Shown here in pieces: positions 20,692 to 31,406 of a stretch of DNA of 64,000 bases. Below the pieces are notes generated by a model. The model saw nothing but the letters and a program-made list of their open reading frames with translations, was not told where the DNA came from and ran no database searches. The position numbers and the translations under genes were made by a program. Source of the DNA: Salinicoccus sp. YB14-2. GTDB lineage: Bacteria > Bacillota > Bacilli > Staphylococcales > Salinicoccaceae. The stretch spans positions 722,592 to 786,591 of the forward strand of contig NZ_LFKO01000002.1 of the NCBI RefSeq assembly GCF_001265075.1. Reading direction: 5' to 3'. Position 1 is the first letter of the stretch. Every line of letters starts with the position of its first letter.

Positions 20692-20919
20692 TTAATCTAC
20701 ATCAACAAACACTTTCTTGGAACTGTCGTGATTCGTATTGGACATGATGATACGTATTGCCTTGATTACACGGCCACGTTTACCAATTACACGTCCGACA
20801 TCGTCACTGTGTACTGATATTTTGTAAGAAACATTGTACTTTGATTCTTCAAAAGAGATTTCCAAGTCTTCCGGATGATCAAGCATCGGTTTAAGGATTG
20901 TTTGTAATAAATTTTCCAT
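20692..20919 (-). CDS. khpA: KH-domain RNA-binding protein (KhpA/YlqC family)
   Basis: Small RNA-binding protein, 75 residues, consisting of one KH domain with VGRVIGKRGRVIKAIRIIMSN near residues 41-61 (the GxxG loop is GKRG). KhpA works with KhpB in cell-envelope and RNA control in other Gram-positives. It starts five bases after rpsP and is followed by a terminator; rpsP-ylqC-rimM-trmD is the standard order, here interrupted by the repeat. Confidence 0.93.
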   Translation of the reverse strand: MENLLQTILKPMLDHPEDLEISFEESKYNVSYKISVHSDDVGRVIGKRGRVIKAIRIIMSNTNHDSSKKVFVDVD

Positions 20920-20924
20920 AGTGC

Positions 20925-21200
20925 TTATTTCCCAAGTTTTTCATTGTGGAATTTTTCCATAACACCTTTGCGGCTCAGAATGTTGCGAACCGTGTCGCTT
21001 GGTTTAGCACCGTCTTTTAACCATTGCATTGCTTTATCTTCATCTAAAGTGATGTTTTCTTCTTCTTTAGAAACAGGGTTGTATGAACCGATCTGTTCGA
21101 TGATGCGGCCGTCTCTTGGACTTCTTGCATCTGCTACCACAATACGGTAGTAAGGATTTCTCTTAGAACCCATACGTGTCAATCTTAATTTTACAGCCAT
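20925..21200 (-). CDS. rpsP: 30S ribosomal protein S16
   Basis: Small-subunit protein needed for assembly. [32 protein letters not shown] is the canonical N-terminus; [10 protein letters not shown] and [17 protein letters not shown] follow. 91 residues. Start ATG at 21200 with AAAGGAG upstream. It is separated from ffh by a terminator, so it probably has a weak promoter in the 55 bases between. Confidence 0.97.
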   Translation of the reverse strand: MAVKLRLTRMGSKRNPYYRIVVADARSPRDGRIIEQIGSYNPVSKEEENITLDEDKAMQWLKDGAKPSDTVRNILSRKGVMEKFHNEKLGK

Positions 21201-21253
21201 TTGAATAACTCCTTTCTCTCTTCAATTTCACTTTTACTACTATATCAGATAAT

Positions 21254-21285
21254 AAAAAACTTGTAAAGAGCTTTCCCTTTACAAG
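21254..21285 (-). terminator. Intrinsic terminator after ffh
   Basis: Stem CTTGTAAAG (21260-21268) / CTTTACAAG (21277-21285) around an eight-base loop, with six A on the left giving a U tract. About 17 bases after the ffh stop. Confidence 0.8.
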
Positions 21286-21301
21286 TTTGAATTTCTTTAT
21301 T

Positions 21302-22648
21302 TTAGAACGGCAGCTGCATATTGCCGAATGGATTTTTCTTCTTGCCTTTGCCGCCTGTCATCTGTTTCATCATTTTCTTCATATCGTTGAACTGCTTCAA
21401 GAGACGGTTCACTTCCTGAAGTGAGCGGCCCGAACCTTTTGCAATTCTTTTCTTTCTGCTCGCATTGAGCTTTTCAGGTTTTTCACGTTCGTCCATCGTC
21501 ATTGAACGGATGATCGCCTGAACATGGTCGATTTCCTTGCCGCTCATCTGCATTTTATCGAGGCCCTTGACCTTATTGGCACCCGGCATCATTTTCAGCA
21601 GTTCATCCAGAGGCCCCAGAGTTTTCACCTGGTCCATCTGCTCGAGGAAATCATCAAGAGTGAAGCTTTGATCTTTAATCTTCTGCTCCATTTTCTTCTG
21701 CTCGTCCATATCCACATTAGACTGTGCTTTCTCGATGATGGACATCATGTCGCCCATACCGAGAATTCTCTGTGCCATACGGTCCGGGTGGAACGATTCC
21801 AGCCCGTCCATTTTCTCGGATACACCGATAAATTTGATCGGCTTCTCAGTGACTGAACGAATCGACAGCGCTGCACCGCCTCGTGTATCACCGTCGAGTT
21901 TTGTCAGGGTGACCCCGGAAATATCCAGCAGATCGTTGAATGATTCTGCAACATTGACTGCATCCTGACCGGTCATGGAGTCGACAACGAGCATGATTTC
22001 ATCGGGATTTGAAATTTCTTTAATATCTTTCAGTTCATTCATCAAGTCTTCATCGACGTGCAGACGGCCCGCTGTATCGATGATGACAGTATCCAGATGT
22101 TCTTCTTTGGCATGCGCCAGCGCCTTGGTCGTTATTTCCTGGGGCTTCACCTTATCTCCAAGGTTGAAAACCGGGACGTCAATCTGTTTGCCGACCGTTT
22201 CCAGCTGGTCGATCGCAGCCGGACGGTATATATCTCCTGCTACAAGCATCGGTTTTTTATTGTAATTTTTTCTTAAATGCATTGCCAGTTTACCGGCTGT
22301 CGTCGTTTTACCGGCACCTTGCAGACCGACCATCATGATGACCGTCGGCGGTTTCTGGGCAAGATTGATTTTTTGATTTTCTCCGCCCATCAGTTCCGTG
22401 AGTTCTTCTTTTACAATTTTAATCACCTGTTGGCCCGGTGTCAGTGACTGCATGACATCACTGCCGAGTGCGCGTTCCCGCACCTGGTTTATAAATTGTT
22501 TGACCACTTTAAAGTTGACGTCCGCTTCAAGCAGTGCAAGGCGCACTTCACGCATCATCACTTTAACGTCCGATTCAGTGACCTTACCTTTACTTTTCAC
22601 GCGGTCCATCGTGGCCTGGAGCCGTTCTCCTAAACCTTCAAAAGCCAT
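21302..22648 (-). CDS. ffh: Signal recognition particle protein Ffh
   Basis: GTPase that binds signal peptides and 4.5S/scRNA to target membrane proteins. The NG domain has GLQGAGKTTTAGKLA near residue 108, DTAGRLHVDEDLM, and TKLDGDTRGGAALS. The C-terminal M domain is Met-rich: MKKMMKQMTGGKGKKKNPFGNMQ. 448 residues. Starts two bases after ylxM. Part of ftsY-ylxM-ffh. Confidence 0.97.
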   Translation of the reverse strand: MAFEGLGERLQATMDRVKSKGKVTESDVKVMMREVRLALLEADVNFKVVKQFINQVRERALGSDVMQSLTPGQQVIKIVKEELTELMGGENQKINLAQKPPTVIMMVGLQGAGKTTTAGKLAMHLRKNYNKKPMLVAGDIYRPAAIDQLETVGKQIDVPVFNLGDKVKPQEITTKALAHAKEEHLDTVIIDTAGRLHVDEDLMNELKDIKEISNPDEIMLVVDSMTGQDAVNVAESFNDLLDISGVTLTKLDGDTRGGAALSIRSVTEKPIKFIGVSEKMDGLESFHPDRMAQRILGMGDMMSIIEKAQSNVDMDEQKKMEQKIKDQSFTLDDFLEQMDQVKTLGPLDELLKMMPGANKVKGLDKMQMSGKEIDHVQAIIRSMTMDEREKPEKLNASRKKRIAKGSGRSLQEVNRLLKQFNDMKKMMKQMTGGKGKKKNPFGNMQLPF

Positions 22649-22650
22649 TG

Positions 22651-22998
22651 CTACTCCTCCTCAAGAGTTTCAAGTTCATTTATAACATCGTTTATTTTAC
22701 TGACATTTCCATCTTGTGCATATTCTTTAATCTGCTGGTAATACTGCTGTCTCTTTATGAAATCATGATACAGTTCCAAGTTCGTTTCATAGTCTTCAAG
22801 CAGATCTTTAGTACGTTTTAAATTATCATAAACTGCCTGCCTTGTCACATTCAAAGTTTCTGCAATTTCACTGAATGTGTAATCCTCCAAGTAATAAAGT
22901 TCCACATAGGCGCGCTGTTTTTCAGTCAGCAGTGAATGATAGAAATCATATAAATAGTTTATCCGGGTCGTTCTTTCAAGTTCTTCAGTCATTGTCAT
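22651..22998 (-). CDS. ylxM: YlxM family helix-turn-helix protein, SRP-associated
   Basis: Small DNA-binding-type protein encoded with ftsY and ffh in most Firmicutes; in streptococci it interacts with SRP components. The sigma-70 region 4-like helix-turn-helix is [35 protein letters not shown] near residues 35-70. I chose the ATG at 22998, overlapping the ftsY end; another ATG two codons later is equally likely and the frame is open to 23022. No strong Shine-Dalgarno is seen, so translation is probably coupled to ftsY. Confidence 0.9.
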   Translation of the reverse strand: MTMTEELERTTRINYLYDFYHSLLTEKQRAYVELYYLEDYTFSEIAETLNVTRQAVYDNLKRTKDLLEDYETNLELYHDFIKRQQYYQQIKEYAQDGNVSKINDVINELETLEEE

Positions 22999-24100
22999 CA
23001 CTTGTCTTTTCTGCTGCATCAAGCTCTTCGGACTGATGGATCATATCGGCAAAAAGTCCGTAAACATAGTTTTCAGCATCAAATTCCTGAAGGTCATCCA
23101 GCTGTTCACCGAGACCCACGAATTTAACCGGGATACCGAGCTCATTCTTGATCGCAAGAACGATACCGCCTTTGGCAGTGCCGTCAAGTTTCGTAAGCAC
23201 GATACCTGTGACATCCGTCACTTCCTTGAACGATTTCGCCTGGATCAGTGCATTCTGTCCGGTTGTCGCATCAAGAGTGAGCAGCACCTCATGCGGTGCC
23301 TCAGGTACAACTTTCTGAATGACTTTCTTCATCTTTCCGAGTTCATTCATTAAGTTCCCTTTATTCTGCAGACGTCCGGCTGTATCACAGATTAAAACAT
23401 CCGTACCTCTCCGTTTTGCTGCATTGACTGCATCGAACATCACCGCTGCAGGATCACTGCCCTCAGCCTGTCTGATGACATCAACGTCAACGCGGTCGCC
23501 CCAGACCTGAAGCTGGTTGATCGCACCCGCACGGAATGTATCACCGGCAGCTAACATGACCGACTTGCCTTCATTTTTATATTTGTGTGCCAGTTTGCCG
23601 ATACTTGTCGTTTTGCCGACACCGTTAACACCGACGACAAGAATGACCGTCAGACCATCTTTCTGGATATTCATCTCTTCTGACAGATCATCATTCCGTT
23701 CGTAGATTTCAACCATTTTTTCAACGATGGTCTCTTTTAAATCTTCTGTTTCCGTAATGTTTTTAATTTTTGCTTCCTGCCTGAGTTCATCAGTCAGTTC
23801 CATTACCGTGTTGAATCCGACATCTGCGCCGATCAATAATTCTTCAAGCGCCTCGAAAAAGTCTTCGTCCACTTTACGGTAGACCGACATCAGCTGATTG
23901 ATTTCAGACTGGAATTTTTCACGGCTCTTTTCAAGCCCCGCTTTGAACTTGTAGGCGAGCTGTTCTTGTTCCCATTCCTCGAATTCATCAATACTGATCA
24001 GACCGTCATCCAGCTTTTCATTCTGATATTCTGCAGACGGCAGATCTTCCGTCTTTTTCTCAGGCCTGAATTTCTTTTTAAAGCGATCAAAAATACCCAT
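22985..24100 (-). CDS. ftsY: Signal recognition particle receptor FtsY
   Basis: Membrane-associated SRP receptor GTPase. The N-terminal about 50 residues are charged ([20 protein letters not shown]), the short Gram-positive A domain. The NG domain shows [18 protein letters not shown] near residue 160, [46 protein letters not shown] and [22 protein letters not shown] at the end. 371 residues. Follows smc by 27 bases and overlaps ylxM. Confidence 0.97.
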   Translation of the reverse strand: MGIFDRFKKKFRPEKKTEDLPSAEYQNEKLDDGLISIDEFEEWEQEQLAYKFKAGLEKSREKFQSEINQLMSVYRKVDEDFFEALEELLIGADVGFNTVMELTDELRQEAKIKNITETEDLKETIVEKMVEIYERNDDLSEEMNIQKDGLTVILVVGVNGVGKTTSIGKLAHKYKNEGKSVMLAAGDTFRAGAINQLQVWGDRVDVDVIRQAEGSDPAAVMFDAVNAAKRRGTDVLICDTAGRLQNKGNLMNELGKMKKVIQKVVPEAPHEVLLTLDATTGQNALIQAKSFKEVTDVTGIVLTKLDGTAKGGIVLAIKNELGIPVKFVGLGEQLDDLQEFDAENYVYGLFADMIHQSEELDAAEKTSDDND

Positions 24101-24127
24101 TTATATGCACCTCTATATTAGTCAGTA

Positions 24128-27100
24128 TTACACATTGGCTTCATCATATTCTTTCAAATCCACACTGATCAGCTGGCTGACACCGCGTTCCTGCATCGTC
24201 ACCCCGAACAATCTGTCCGCCTCTTCCATTGTACCTTTTCTATGCGTAATCACAATGAATTGTATATCTTCGGAAAGCTTTTTCAAATACTGTGCATAAC
24301 GCACCACATTCGTCTCATCCAGCGCCGCTTCAACCTCATCAAGAATAATGAAAGGACTCACCCTTACTTTCAGCATGCTGAATAAAAGACTGATGGCCGT
24401 CAGCGCTCTTTCTCCGCCTGATAACAGTGACAGGCTGGATAATTTCTTGCCCGGCGGCTGCGCATATATTTCAATGCCTGAATTTAAAAAGTCATCTTCC
24501 TCGGTCAGTCTCAGTTCAGCAAGCCCGCCGCCGAACATCTCTTTGAATACCTCACCGAAATGATAGTTGACTTCATGATAAGCGGTTTCGAACCGTTCCG
24601 CCACTGTATCATCCATTTCTGAAATGACTTCAAGCAGCGTCTCTCTCGCATCAAGCAAATCCTCTTCCTGAGCTTTCAGGAACTGATATCTCTCATCCAC
24701 TATTTTGAACTCTTCGATGGCACCAATATTGACAGGTCCGAGCTCTTCGATGCTCTTTTTATTCAGATTGATCTGCAGTCTTTTATTATCAATATCGGTG
24801 AACTCGGTGTAATTACCGCTTTCATATTCATAAGTCGTCTTATAATTATCCGATAAATACTGCAGCTTCTGCTCCAGCCGGGTATCCAGCTTTTCTTTCT
24901 GTCCCGTAGCTGTACGAAGTGTTTCCTGCAAGGTTTCAGACTCTCGGTATATTTCTTCTCTCTTTGCACTCTTTTCCTGATAAGCCATTTTCAGGCTGTG
25001 CTGTTTTTCAGATATGTCATCTGCTTCTTCATACAGGGTATCGAGTTCAGTCTGCAGCTCCTGCTGTTCGGTTTCAAGCGTCCGGACGTCGAGAGTCGTG
25101 AGGTCGAGAGAAATGATCTCCTGCTCATTTTCAATATCTTCGATATTTTGTGTGACTTCCTGCAGCTGTTCATTCAATCTTGCGTACTCACTCTTTTTGT
25201 AATTGTGGCGTTCCGTCGTTTTTGTCATTTCATTCTGTATCGCATTGTATTCATCGGATAACAGCCTCAGTTCTGACTTCTTATCCTTATCGGATGTACT
25301 GATCAGACGGATGCGTTCATCCAGATTTTTAAGTTCCTGGTCTTTTTTTGCAATCTGTTCAGTGAAATCCGCATCATCGTTCTGCTGCCTTGAAGACAGT
25401 TCATCAGTGATCATCAGCAGTGTTTCCTGCCTTGATTCTAGCTGATAGCTGAGTGATGAAACATGACGTTTCAAGTCTTCGAACCGGTCGCCCTGTTCTC
25501 TGCCTTCATCTTCCAGCTTGGCGATATTCATATCAATATCTGTAATGCTGCTGCTTAAATCTCCGACTTTTTTCTTCTGTGCTTCAATCAGACTGTCATA
25601 TTCCGACAGTTTTTTACTGATTTCATCGATTTCATTTTTAGTTTCCAGAACGGAGCCCTTCGACTGCTTGGAACCGCCGCTCATTGCACCGCCCGGGAAT
25701 ACAGTCTCCCCGTCAAGCGTCACAATTTTCACGCGGTGGCCGGTCTCCCGTGCAATGGCACTTGCATCATCAATCGTTTCGACTACAAGTGTCGTACCCA
25801 GCAGATGCCATATGATATTTTCATATGCCGGATCGATGTTCACGACATCCGCAAGCACTTCCGCCTTGATTTCAGAATGATCCACAGTGTTTTGTATCTG
25901 CTGATTCAGCTGACGTCTTTTTATGACATCGAGCGGCAGAAATGTCGCAAAACCGCGTTTTAAGTTCTTCAAGTATTGAATCGCCTTTTTAGCATCGTTT
26001 TCACTCTGCATGACGATGTTTTGACTCGCAGCACCAAGTGCCGTATCGAGTGCCGTAACATATTTTGACTCTGCATCAATCAGTTCACCGACCGCGCCGA
26101 TTACACCGTTCAATTGACCGTCATTTTTGAGGACGGCACGCACACCCGGAAAATAGCCTCTGTACTCATTTTGGACAGTTTTCAGCATATCCAGCTTTGA
26201 GTTCTGCTGATTATAATACTGGATGCTTTTTTCAAGCTTGGCATTCTCTTCATGGTACGAAGTGTTCAGTCTGTCCCTGTCTGCTGTCTTTTCTTTATAA
26301 GTTTCTCTGAGAGCCTTTAACTGTAACTCACTTTTGTCCAATACATTCTGTCTGTCTAAAAGTTCAGTTTCGTATTCGGAAACTTCTTTTTGAAGTTCTT
26401 CCAGACGCAGTTTCTGCTGACTGTAGTGGGAATTTTGATCATTCTGTATTTGTTCATTTCTTTTCTGCTCATTTTCAAGCGTGGTTTTCTCAACCATCAG
26501 TTCATAATAATTGTCTTTCAAACTTTCTATTTCATCGCTGTTGTCTTCGCTTAAATATGTTCTTTTCTGTTCTGTTTCCTCAAGACTTTCCTTCAGCGAT
26601 TTCAGCCTGCTTTCATAGTCTGTCAGTTCCTCGCTTAATTCACGGACCAGACCATCCAGCTTTTCACGTTCGGCCCGGCTCGTTTCCAGTCGTTCGGATA
26701 AGTCTTCTTTCATCTGGCCTTTATTGGACTTACGTTCTTCAAAGAGCGCAATCTTTCCGTTCAGCTGTTCCAGTTTTTTTGAATTTTCCACAATTTTTTT
26801 ATTGAGTGTTCTGTAAGTCGCCTCTTCAGTATCACGGTTTGTGCTGAGTTCAGACAGTTCCCTGTCGAGATCTGCAGTCTGCTGCTGATACTGTTTCAAT
26901 TGATGCTCAGAATCAGAAACTGTTTTATTTTCAGTTTCCAGTCGTTTCAGCAGATGGTTGATATCGTAGACATTGACTTCGATATCCGCTTTCTTCATCT
27001 CTTCTTTCAATGCAAGATATTCTTCTGCATTGGCACTTTCGACTTCCAGTTTCTCCACTCGGGACGATAATTCCTGAATGATGTCATTGACGCGGCTAAG

Positions 27101-27664
27101 GTTGTCTCTCGTTTCTTCAAGTCTTTTCACCGATTCTTTTTTGCGCTTTTTATACTTCATCACACCAGCGACTTCTTCTATCAGTACTCTTCTTTCATCC
27201 GCCCGTGCTTTCAATAGCGACTCGACTTCACCCTGGGAAATGATGTTATATGCATTTTTACCAAGACCGGAATCGAGAAACAGCTCGGTGATTTCTTTTA
27301 AGCGTGTCCGTTCATCATTGATGAAATACTCGCTGTCACCGTTTCTGTACAGCTTGCGCATAATATTCACTTCATCCGACTCGACCGGCAGCGTCCGGCT
27401 TTCATTGTCCAGCTGCAGCTTGACTTTCGCTACATTCATCGGGGGTCTTGAGTCTGTGCCGTTAAAGATCACGTCTTCCATCTTAACACCGCGGATCGAC
27501 CTCGCCGACTGTTCACCAAGCACCCACCGGATGGCATCCGTAATATTACTTTTGCCGCTGCCGTTCGGTCCGACGACCGCCGTCAGCCCGCTGTCAAATT
27601 TTATATCCACTTTATTGGCGAATGATTTGAATCCATCCGCTTCGATTGATTTTAAATAAACCAT
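24128..27664 (-). CDS. smc: Chromosome segregation ATPase SMC
   Basis: Condensin core subunit organising and segregating the chromosome. The N-terminal ATPase half has VVGPNGSGKSNITDAIRWVLGEQ near residue 32. Two long coiled-coil arms surround a hinge near 500-680 (YFPGVRAVLKNDGQLNGVIGAVGELI, FPGGAMSGGS). The C-terminal half has SLSLLSGGERALTAISLLFSMLKV (signature) and FIILDEVEAALDE (Walker B). I chose the ATG at 27664 (MVYLKSIEADGFKSFANKV) with AGGAG upstream; the frame runs 30 codons further but only as the shadow of rnc. 1178 residues. Confidence 0.97.
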   Translation of the reverse strand: MVYLKSIEADGFKSFANKVDIKFDSGLTAVVGPNGSGKSNITDAIRWVLGEQSARSIRGVKMEDVIFNGTDSRPPMNVAKVKLQLDNESRTLPVESDEVNIMRKLYRNGDSEYFINDERTRLKEITELFLDSGLGKNAYNIISQGEVESLLKARADERRVLIEEVAGVMKYKKRKKESVKRLEETRDNLSRVNDIIQELSSRVEKLEVESANAEEYLALKEEMKKADIEVNVYDINHLLKRLETENKTVSDSEHQLKQYQQQTADLDRELSELSTNRDTEEATYRTLNKKIVENSKKLEQLNGKIALFEERKSNKGQMKEDLSERLETSRAEREKLDGLVRELSEELTDYESRLKSLKESLEETEQKRTYLSEDNSDEIESLKDNYYELMVEKTTLENEQKRNEQIQNDQNSHYSQQKLRLEELQKEVSEYETELLDRQNVLDKSELQLKALRETYKEKTADRDRLNTSYHEENAKLEKSIQYYNQQNSKLDMLKTVQNEYRGYFPGVRAVLKNDGQLNGVIGAVGELIDAESKYVTALDTALGAASQNIVMQSENDAKKAIQYLKNLKRGFATFLPLDVIKRRQLNQQIQNTVDHSEIKAEVLADVVNIDPAYENIIWHLLGTTLVVETIDDASAIARETGHRVKIVTLDGETVFPGGAMSGGSKQSKGSVLETKNEIDEISKKLSEYDSLIEAQKKKVGDLSSSITDIDMNIAKLEDEGREQGDRFEDLKRHVSSLSYQLESRQETLLMITDELSSRQQNDDADFTEQIAKKDQELKNLDERIRLISTSDKDKKSELRLLSDEYNAIQNEMTKTTERHNYKKSEYARLNEQLQEVTQNIEDIENEQEIISLDLTTLDVRTLETEQQELQTELDTLYEEADDISEKQHSLKMAYQEKSAKREEIYRESETLQETLRTATGQKEKLDTRLEQKLQYLSDNYKTTYEYESGNYTEFTDIDNKRLQINLNKKSIEELGPVNIGAIEEFKIVDERYQFLKAQEEDLLDARETLLEVISEMDDTVAERFETAYHEVNYHFGEVFKEMFGGGLAELRLTEEDDFLNSGIEIYAQPPGKKLSSLSLLSGGERALTAISLLFSMLKVRVSPFIILDEVEAALDETNVVRYAQYLKKLSEDIQFIVITHRKGTMEEADRLFGVTMQERGVSQLISVDLKEYDEANV

Positions 27665-27674
27665 TTTCTTACTC

Positions 27675-28424
27675 CTAGTCGTGAATCGCGAACAATGCGT
27701 TTTCAGCAGCACGCTGCTCTGATTCCTTTTTTGAACGGCCGTGGCCGGTGCCAAGCTGCTTGCCGTCTATGAAGACGCCGCTCTCAAAACTCTTGTTATG
27801 ACTCGGCCCCGATTCTTTCAGCAGTTTGTACTGCAGCTCTTTATTATATATCTTATGTGTTTCTTCCTGTAATAGAGTTTTATAATCCACGACCGCATTA
27901 TAGTGGGCATCTTTGATATCTACAAAGATATACTCCTGTAAAAATGCTTCTGCAGTCTCGTGCCCTTCCTGCAAATAAAGTGCACCTAAAAATGCTTCAA
28001 ACGTATCTGAGATGATTGACGGCCGGCTGCGTCCTTCTGTCTTTTCTTCACCTTTTCCCAAGATGATGAGCTCGGGCATTTTTAATTTAACTGCGAATAC
28101 TACAAGTGAAGGTTCACACACAATGTTTGCTCTGAGTTTGGTCAAATCCCCCTCAGGCAATTCCGGGAACTTTTTGTAAATGAAGTCTGACACCATCAAT
28201 TCTAGTACAGCATCGCCAAGAAATTCGAGGCGTTCATTATTATATATTTTCTTCAAGTTCAGATCGTTTATGAAAGAACTGTGCATAAATGCCTGCTGAT
28301 AAATCGGATGTTCACCCAGATCCAGATTGATCCGCTTTTGAAAATCTTCGAATAAAGTATTGAAATTGTTTATTTTATCGAGTGCATATTTGTTTCTTTT
28401 CACCCTGTTGGAGATTGCTTTCAT
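27675..28424 (-). CDS. rnc: Ribonuclease III
   Basis: Double-strand-specific endoribonuclease processing rRNA and mRNA. The catalytic signature is NERLEFLGDAVLELMVSDFIY near residues 64-83, with the second acidic segment SDTFEAFLGALYLQEG near 139. The double-stranded-RNA-binding domain occupies the C-terminal 75 residues, ending LGTGHGRSKKESEQRAAENAL. 249 residues. Start ATG at 28424 with AGGGGTGA upstream. Lies between acpP and smc. Confidence 0.96.
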   Translation of the reverse strand: MKAISNRVKRNKYALDKINNFNTLFEDFQKRINLDLGEHPIYQQAFMHSSFINDLNLKKIYNNERLEFLGDAVLELMVSDFIYKKFPELPEGDLTKLRANIVCEPSLVVFAVKLKMPELIILGKGEEKTEGRSRPSIISDTFEAFLGALYLQEGHETAEAFLQEYIFVDIKDAHYNAVVDYKTLLQEETHKIYNKELQYKLLKESGPSHNKSFESGVFIDGKQLGTGHGRSKKESEQRAAENALFAIHD

Positions 28425-28487
28425 CTATCATTCACCCCTGTCTGTTCATTTTATCCAAAATATATGATTTAGAAAAGAACTTCATAA

Positions 28488-28517
28488 ATAAAATCCACTT
28501 GAACAAGTGGATTTTAT
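28488..28517. terminator. Intrinsic terminator after acpP
   Basis: Perfect 13-pair stem, ATAAAATCCACTT (28488-28500) / AAGTGGATTTTAT (28505-28517), with a GAAC loop. The A/T base of the stem provides the U-rich tail. It ends the fapR-plsX-fabD-fabG-acpP transcript ten bases after the acpP stop. Confidence 0.85.
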
Positions 28518-28526
28518 CTCTTTTCA

Positions 28527-28760
28527 TTATTTTTCTAATTTTTCGATATAGTCAAGAGCATCGCCGACTGTAAGAATCTTTTCAGCTTCTTCATCAGGAA
28601 TTTCCATTTCGAATTCATCTTCAAGTTCCATCACAAGTTCTGCGATGTCCAATGAATCTGCACCCAGATCATCTTTGAAAGATGCATCTTTAGTGACTTT
28701 CTCCTCATCAATTCCAAGTTTGTCGACAATGATGTCTTTTACTTTGTCAAAGTTTGCCAT
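28527..28760 (-). CDS. acpP: Acyl carrier protein
   Basis: Carries growing fatty-acyl chains on a 4'-phosphopantetheine arm. The attachment serine is in the [19 protein letters not shown] motif near residue 37. 77 residues, strongly acidic, as expected. The ATG at 28760 is preceded by AGGGAGGTGAG; the frame extends three codons upstream to another ATG without a ribosome site. Follows fabG by 33 bases. Confidence 0.97.
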   Translation of the reverse strand: MANFDKVKDIIVDKLGIDEEKVTKDASFKDDLGADSLDIAELVMELEDEFEMEIPDEEAEKILTVGDALDYIEKLEK

Positions 28761-28793
28761 ATATCTCACCTCCCTTTAATAATATCACAGCGA

Positions 28794-29531
28794 TTATCCC
28801 ATGTACATACCGCCATTGACGTGAATGGTCTGGCCGGTAATATAGTTCGCTTTGTCGCTTGCAAGGAAAATCACAGTATCTGCAATATCCTTGACATTCC
28901 CGAAGTGATTCAACGGAATCTGGCTGAGCATGCCGTCCTTTATTTCATCTGACAGCACATCTGTCATCTCACTTTCGATAAAACCGGGGGCGATTGCGTT
29001 GACCGTGACACCTTTTGGTGCCAGTTCACGTGCAACGGAGCGTGTCAGACCGTCGACAGCTGCTTTTGAAGCAACGTAATTTGCCTGTCCGGCATTGCCG
29101 AGGGATGCAACGATGCTTGAGATGTTGATGATCTTGCCCGCCTTCTGTTTCAGCATCGGACGTGTAACATTTTGAATCACGTTGTAAGTCCCTTTTAAGT
29201 TTACATCGATTACACGGTCGAAGTCCGCTTCCTTCATTCTCATCAGCAGCCCGTCTTTAGTGACGCCCGCATTGTTGACGACAAGGTCGATCGAGCCATG
29301 CGTGCTTGTGATATGTTTGATCATCGCTTTGACATCGTCATAAATTTCCACGTGGCACTGGTAGCTTTCTGCACTGCCGCCTGCTTCCTTTATCTCTTCG
29401 ACAACTGCATTTGCTTTATCTTCGGACCCTGAATAATTGACAATGACATGATATCCTTCTTTACCGAGCTCAAGTGCGATGCCTCTGCCGATACCTCTTG
29501 AAGATCCTGTTACTAACGCTGTACTAGTCAT
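28794..29531 (-). CDS. fabG: 3-oxoacyl-ACP reductase FabG
   Basis: First reductive step of each fatty-acid elongation cycle, NADPH-dependent. Short-chain dehydrogenase features: [19 protein letters not shown] near residue 8, [14 protein letters not shown] near 87, catalytic Ser in [12 protein letters not shown] and Tyr-X3-Lys in YVASKAAV near 152. C-terminal [15 protein letters not shown] is diagnostic. 245 residues. Overlaps fabD by eight bases. Confidence 0.97.
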   Translation of the reverse strand: MTSTALVTGSSRGIGRGIALELGKEGYHVIVNYSGSEDKANAVVEEIKEAGGSAESYQCHVEIYDDVKAMIKHITSTHGSIDLVVNNAGVTKDGLLMRMKEADFDRVIDVNLKGTYNVIQNVTRPMLKQKAGKIINISSIVASLGNAGQANYVASKAAVDGLTRSVARELAPKGVTVNAIAPGFIESEMTDVLSDEIKDGMLSQIPLNHFGNVKDIADTVIFLASDKANYITGQTIHVNGGMYMG

Positions 29532-30429
29532 CTGAATACTCCTTTACCTGATCTAATGTATCAATGTTTTTAACTTTTATTGATTTATTGATTTTACGCG
29601 TCAAACCGTTCAATACTTTTTTAGGTCCGACTTCAAGTCCACTCGTGACCCCGTTTTCAACTGCCGTCTCAATGCATTCGACAAACCTTACCGGGCTTGT
29701 AATCTGTTCCACCAGCTGCTTTTTAATCGTTTCGCTGTCCGTTTCAGGCTGGGCGCTGACATTTTGTATAACCGGAATTTTTGCATCTTTGAATTCAATG
29801 CTCTCTACGAATGTTCTGAATTCATCCTGAGCGTCCTTCATCAGATGTGAATGGAAGGCCCCGGAGACGTTCAATGGCATGACACGTCTTGCACCGTGTT
29901 CTTTTGCCTTATTTGAAAAACTGTCCACCGCTTCCACATCCCCGGAAACGACGACCTGGTCCGGTGCATTGATGTTCGCAGGTGATACTTTCACCGTATC
30001 GTCAGAAACAGATTCACACAGTTCAATCAGATCTGCATAATCCATGCCAATGACAGCAGCCATTTTCCCGCCTTCACTCCGGCTCATCAGCTCACCTCGT
30101 TTCTGAACGATTTTCACACCGTCGGAAAGTGACAATACACCTGCGTGCACCAGTGCCGGAAGCTCACCGAGACTGTGGCCGAGCACAAAATCGCCGCCTA
30201 TGTCTGCTGCGGCAATGACAGCAAGTGAATGTGCAAACAGTGCCGGCTGGGTAAACTCTGTCTGGTTCAGACGCTCGTCCTCTTCAAACATGATTGTTTT
30301 CAGATCAAAATCCAGCGCTTTGAAAATTTTGTTTAAAGTTACTTCTGCACGCGGATTGTTGTCATAAAGATCTTTCGCCATTCCGCTGTACTGGGCACCC
30401 TGCCCGGGGAATAAAATGATTTCAGCCAT
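29524..30429 (-). CDS. fabD: Malonyl-CoA:ACP transacylase FabD
   Basis: Loads malonyl groups on [21 protein letters not shown] opens the protein; the nucleophile serine is in [14 protein letters not shown] near residue 88; the catalytic His is in [11 protein letters not shown] near residue 200. 301 residues. Start shares bases with the plsX stop (TAATG) and the gene overlaps fabG. Confidence 0.96.
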   Translation of the reverse strand: MAEIILFPGQGAQYSGMAKDLYDNNPRAEVTLNKIFKALDFDLKTIMFEEDERLNQTEFTQPALFAHSLAVIAAADIGGDFVLGHSLGELPALVHAGVLSLSDGVKIVQKRGELMSRSEGGKMAAVIGMDYADLIELCESVSDDTVKVSPANINAPDQVVVSGDVEAVDSFSNKAKEHGARRVMPLNVSGAFHSHLMKDAQDEFRTFVESIEFKDAKIPVIQNVSAQPETDSETIKKQLVEQITSPVRFVECIETAVENGVTSGLEVGPKKVLNGLTRKINKSIKVKNIDTLDQVKEYSDD

Positions 30430-31406
30430 TATTCCTCACCGACCTTTTCTTTGATTTTATCCAGTGCACCGCTTTCTGCCATCCGTTTCGACTGCTTTAC
30501 TGCATTATGAAATGCGAGCGAATCACTTGAGCCGTGTGCCTTCAGAACATAGCCGTCCAGACCGAGCAGCGGTGCACCGCCGACCTTTCTGTAATCAAAC
30601 AGATCTTTAATACTGCCGAAGTCCTTTTTCAAAACGCCTGCGGCCAGTTTATTCTTCGTGCTCTTTAAGAAAACATCCTTCACTTCTGTCATCATGGATT
30701 TTGCTGTACCTTCTATCGTCTTCAATACAATGTTGCCTGTAAACCCGTCTGTCACTGCAATATCGATGGTGCCGGAAATGATGTCGCGTGTTTCAAAATT
30801 CCCTGTGAAATTCAAGTCGCTGTCTTTCAGCAGTTCGAATGCGCCTCTTGTCACTTCATTGCCTTTGTTGTCTTCACTGCCGATATTGATCAGACCGACT
30901 TCCGGATTCTTTCTGTTTTCAATACCTTCCATGTAGATGCTTGCCATCTCTGCAAACTGATACAGATGCTTCGGCTTGTTGTCGGAATTCGCCCCCATAT
31001 CGAGGAGCATGATGCCTTTGCCTGTAATATTTGGAATGATTGACGCGATTGCCGGCCGCTCGATGCCTTTTATTCTGCCCACAACAAATAATCCCGCACT
31101 CATTATCGCACCTGTGTTTCCGGAGGATACGCATGCTTCTGCTTCTCCGTCCTTGACCGCTTTTGCCGCACGGACTAAAGAACTGTCTTTCTTTCTGCGG
31201 ACCGCTTTTACCGGGTCATCTTCAGACTCGACTTTTTCAGTCACCTCGATGAATTTTATTCTCGGATGAGAGCCTGTATAACTCCCTTTCAAACCATAAG
31301 CGATAATTTCGATGGATGTATCCTCTTCCACCGCTTTCATCACACCGTCGACGATTGCCTCCGGTGCATTATCGCCGCCCATCAGATCGACCGCAATTTT
31401 AACCAT
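30429..31406 (-). CDS. plsX: Phosphate acyltransferase PlsX
   Basis: Converts acyl-ACP to acyl-phosphate for glycerolipid synthesis. MVKIAVDLMGGDNAPEAIVDG is the canonical start; SGNTGAIMSAGLFVVGRI near residue 95 and VGGAPLLGLDGYVLKAHGSSD near the C-terminus are conserved. I chose ATG at 31406 with GAGGGTGATA upstream rather than the frame start at 31439, which lies within fapR. 325 residues. Overlaps fapR and abuts fabD, so expression is tied to FapR. Confidence 0.96.
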   Translation of the reverse strand: MVKIAVDLMGGDNAPEAIVDGVMKAVEEDTSIEIIAYGLKGSYTGSHPRIKFIEVTEKVESEDDPVKAVRRKKDSSLVRAAKAVKDGEAEACVSSGNTGAIMSAGLFVVGRIKGIERPAIASIIPNITGKGIMLLDMGANSDNKPKHLYQFAEMASIYMEGIENRKNPEVGLINIGSEDNKGNEVTRGAFELLKDSDLNFTGNFETRDIISGTIDIAVTDGFTGNIVLKTIEGTAKSMMTEVKDVFLKSTKNKLAAGVLKKDFGSIKDLFDYRKVGGAPLLGLDGYVLKAHGSSDSLAFHNAVKQSKRMAESGALDKIKEKVGEE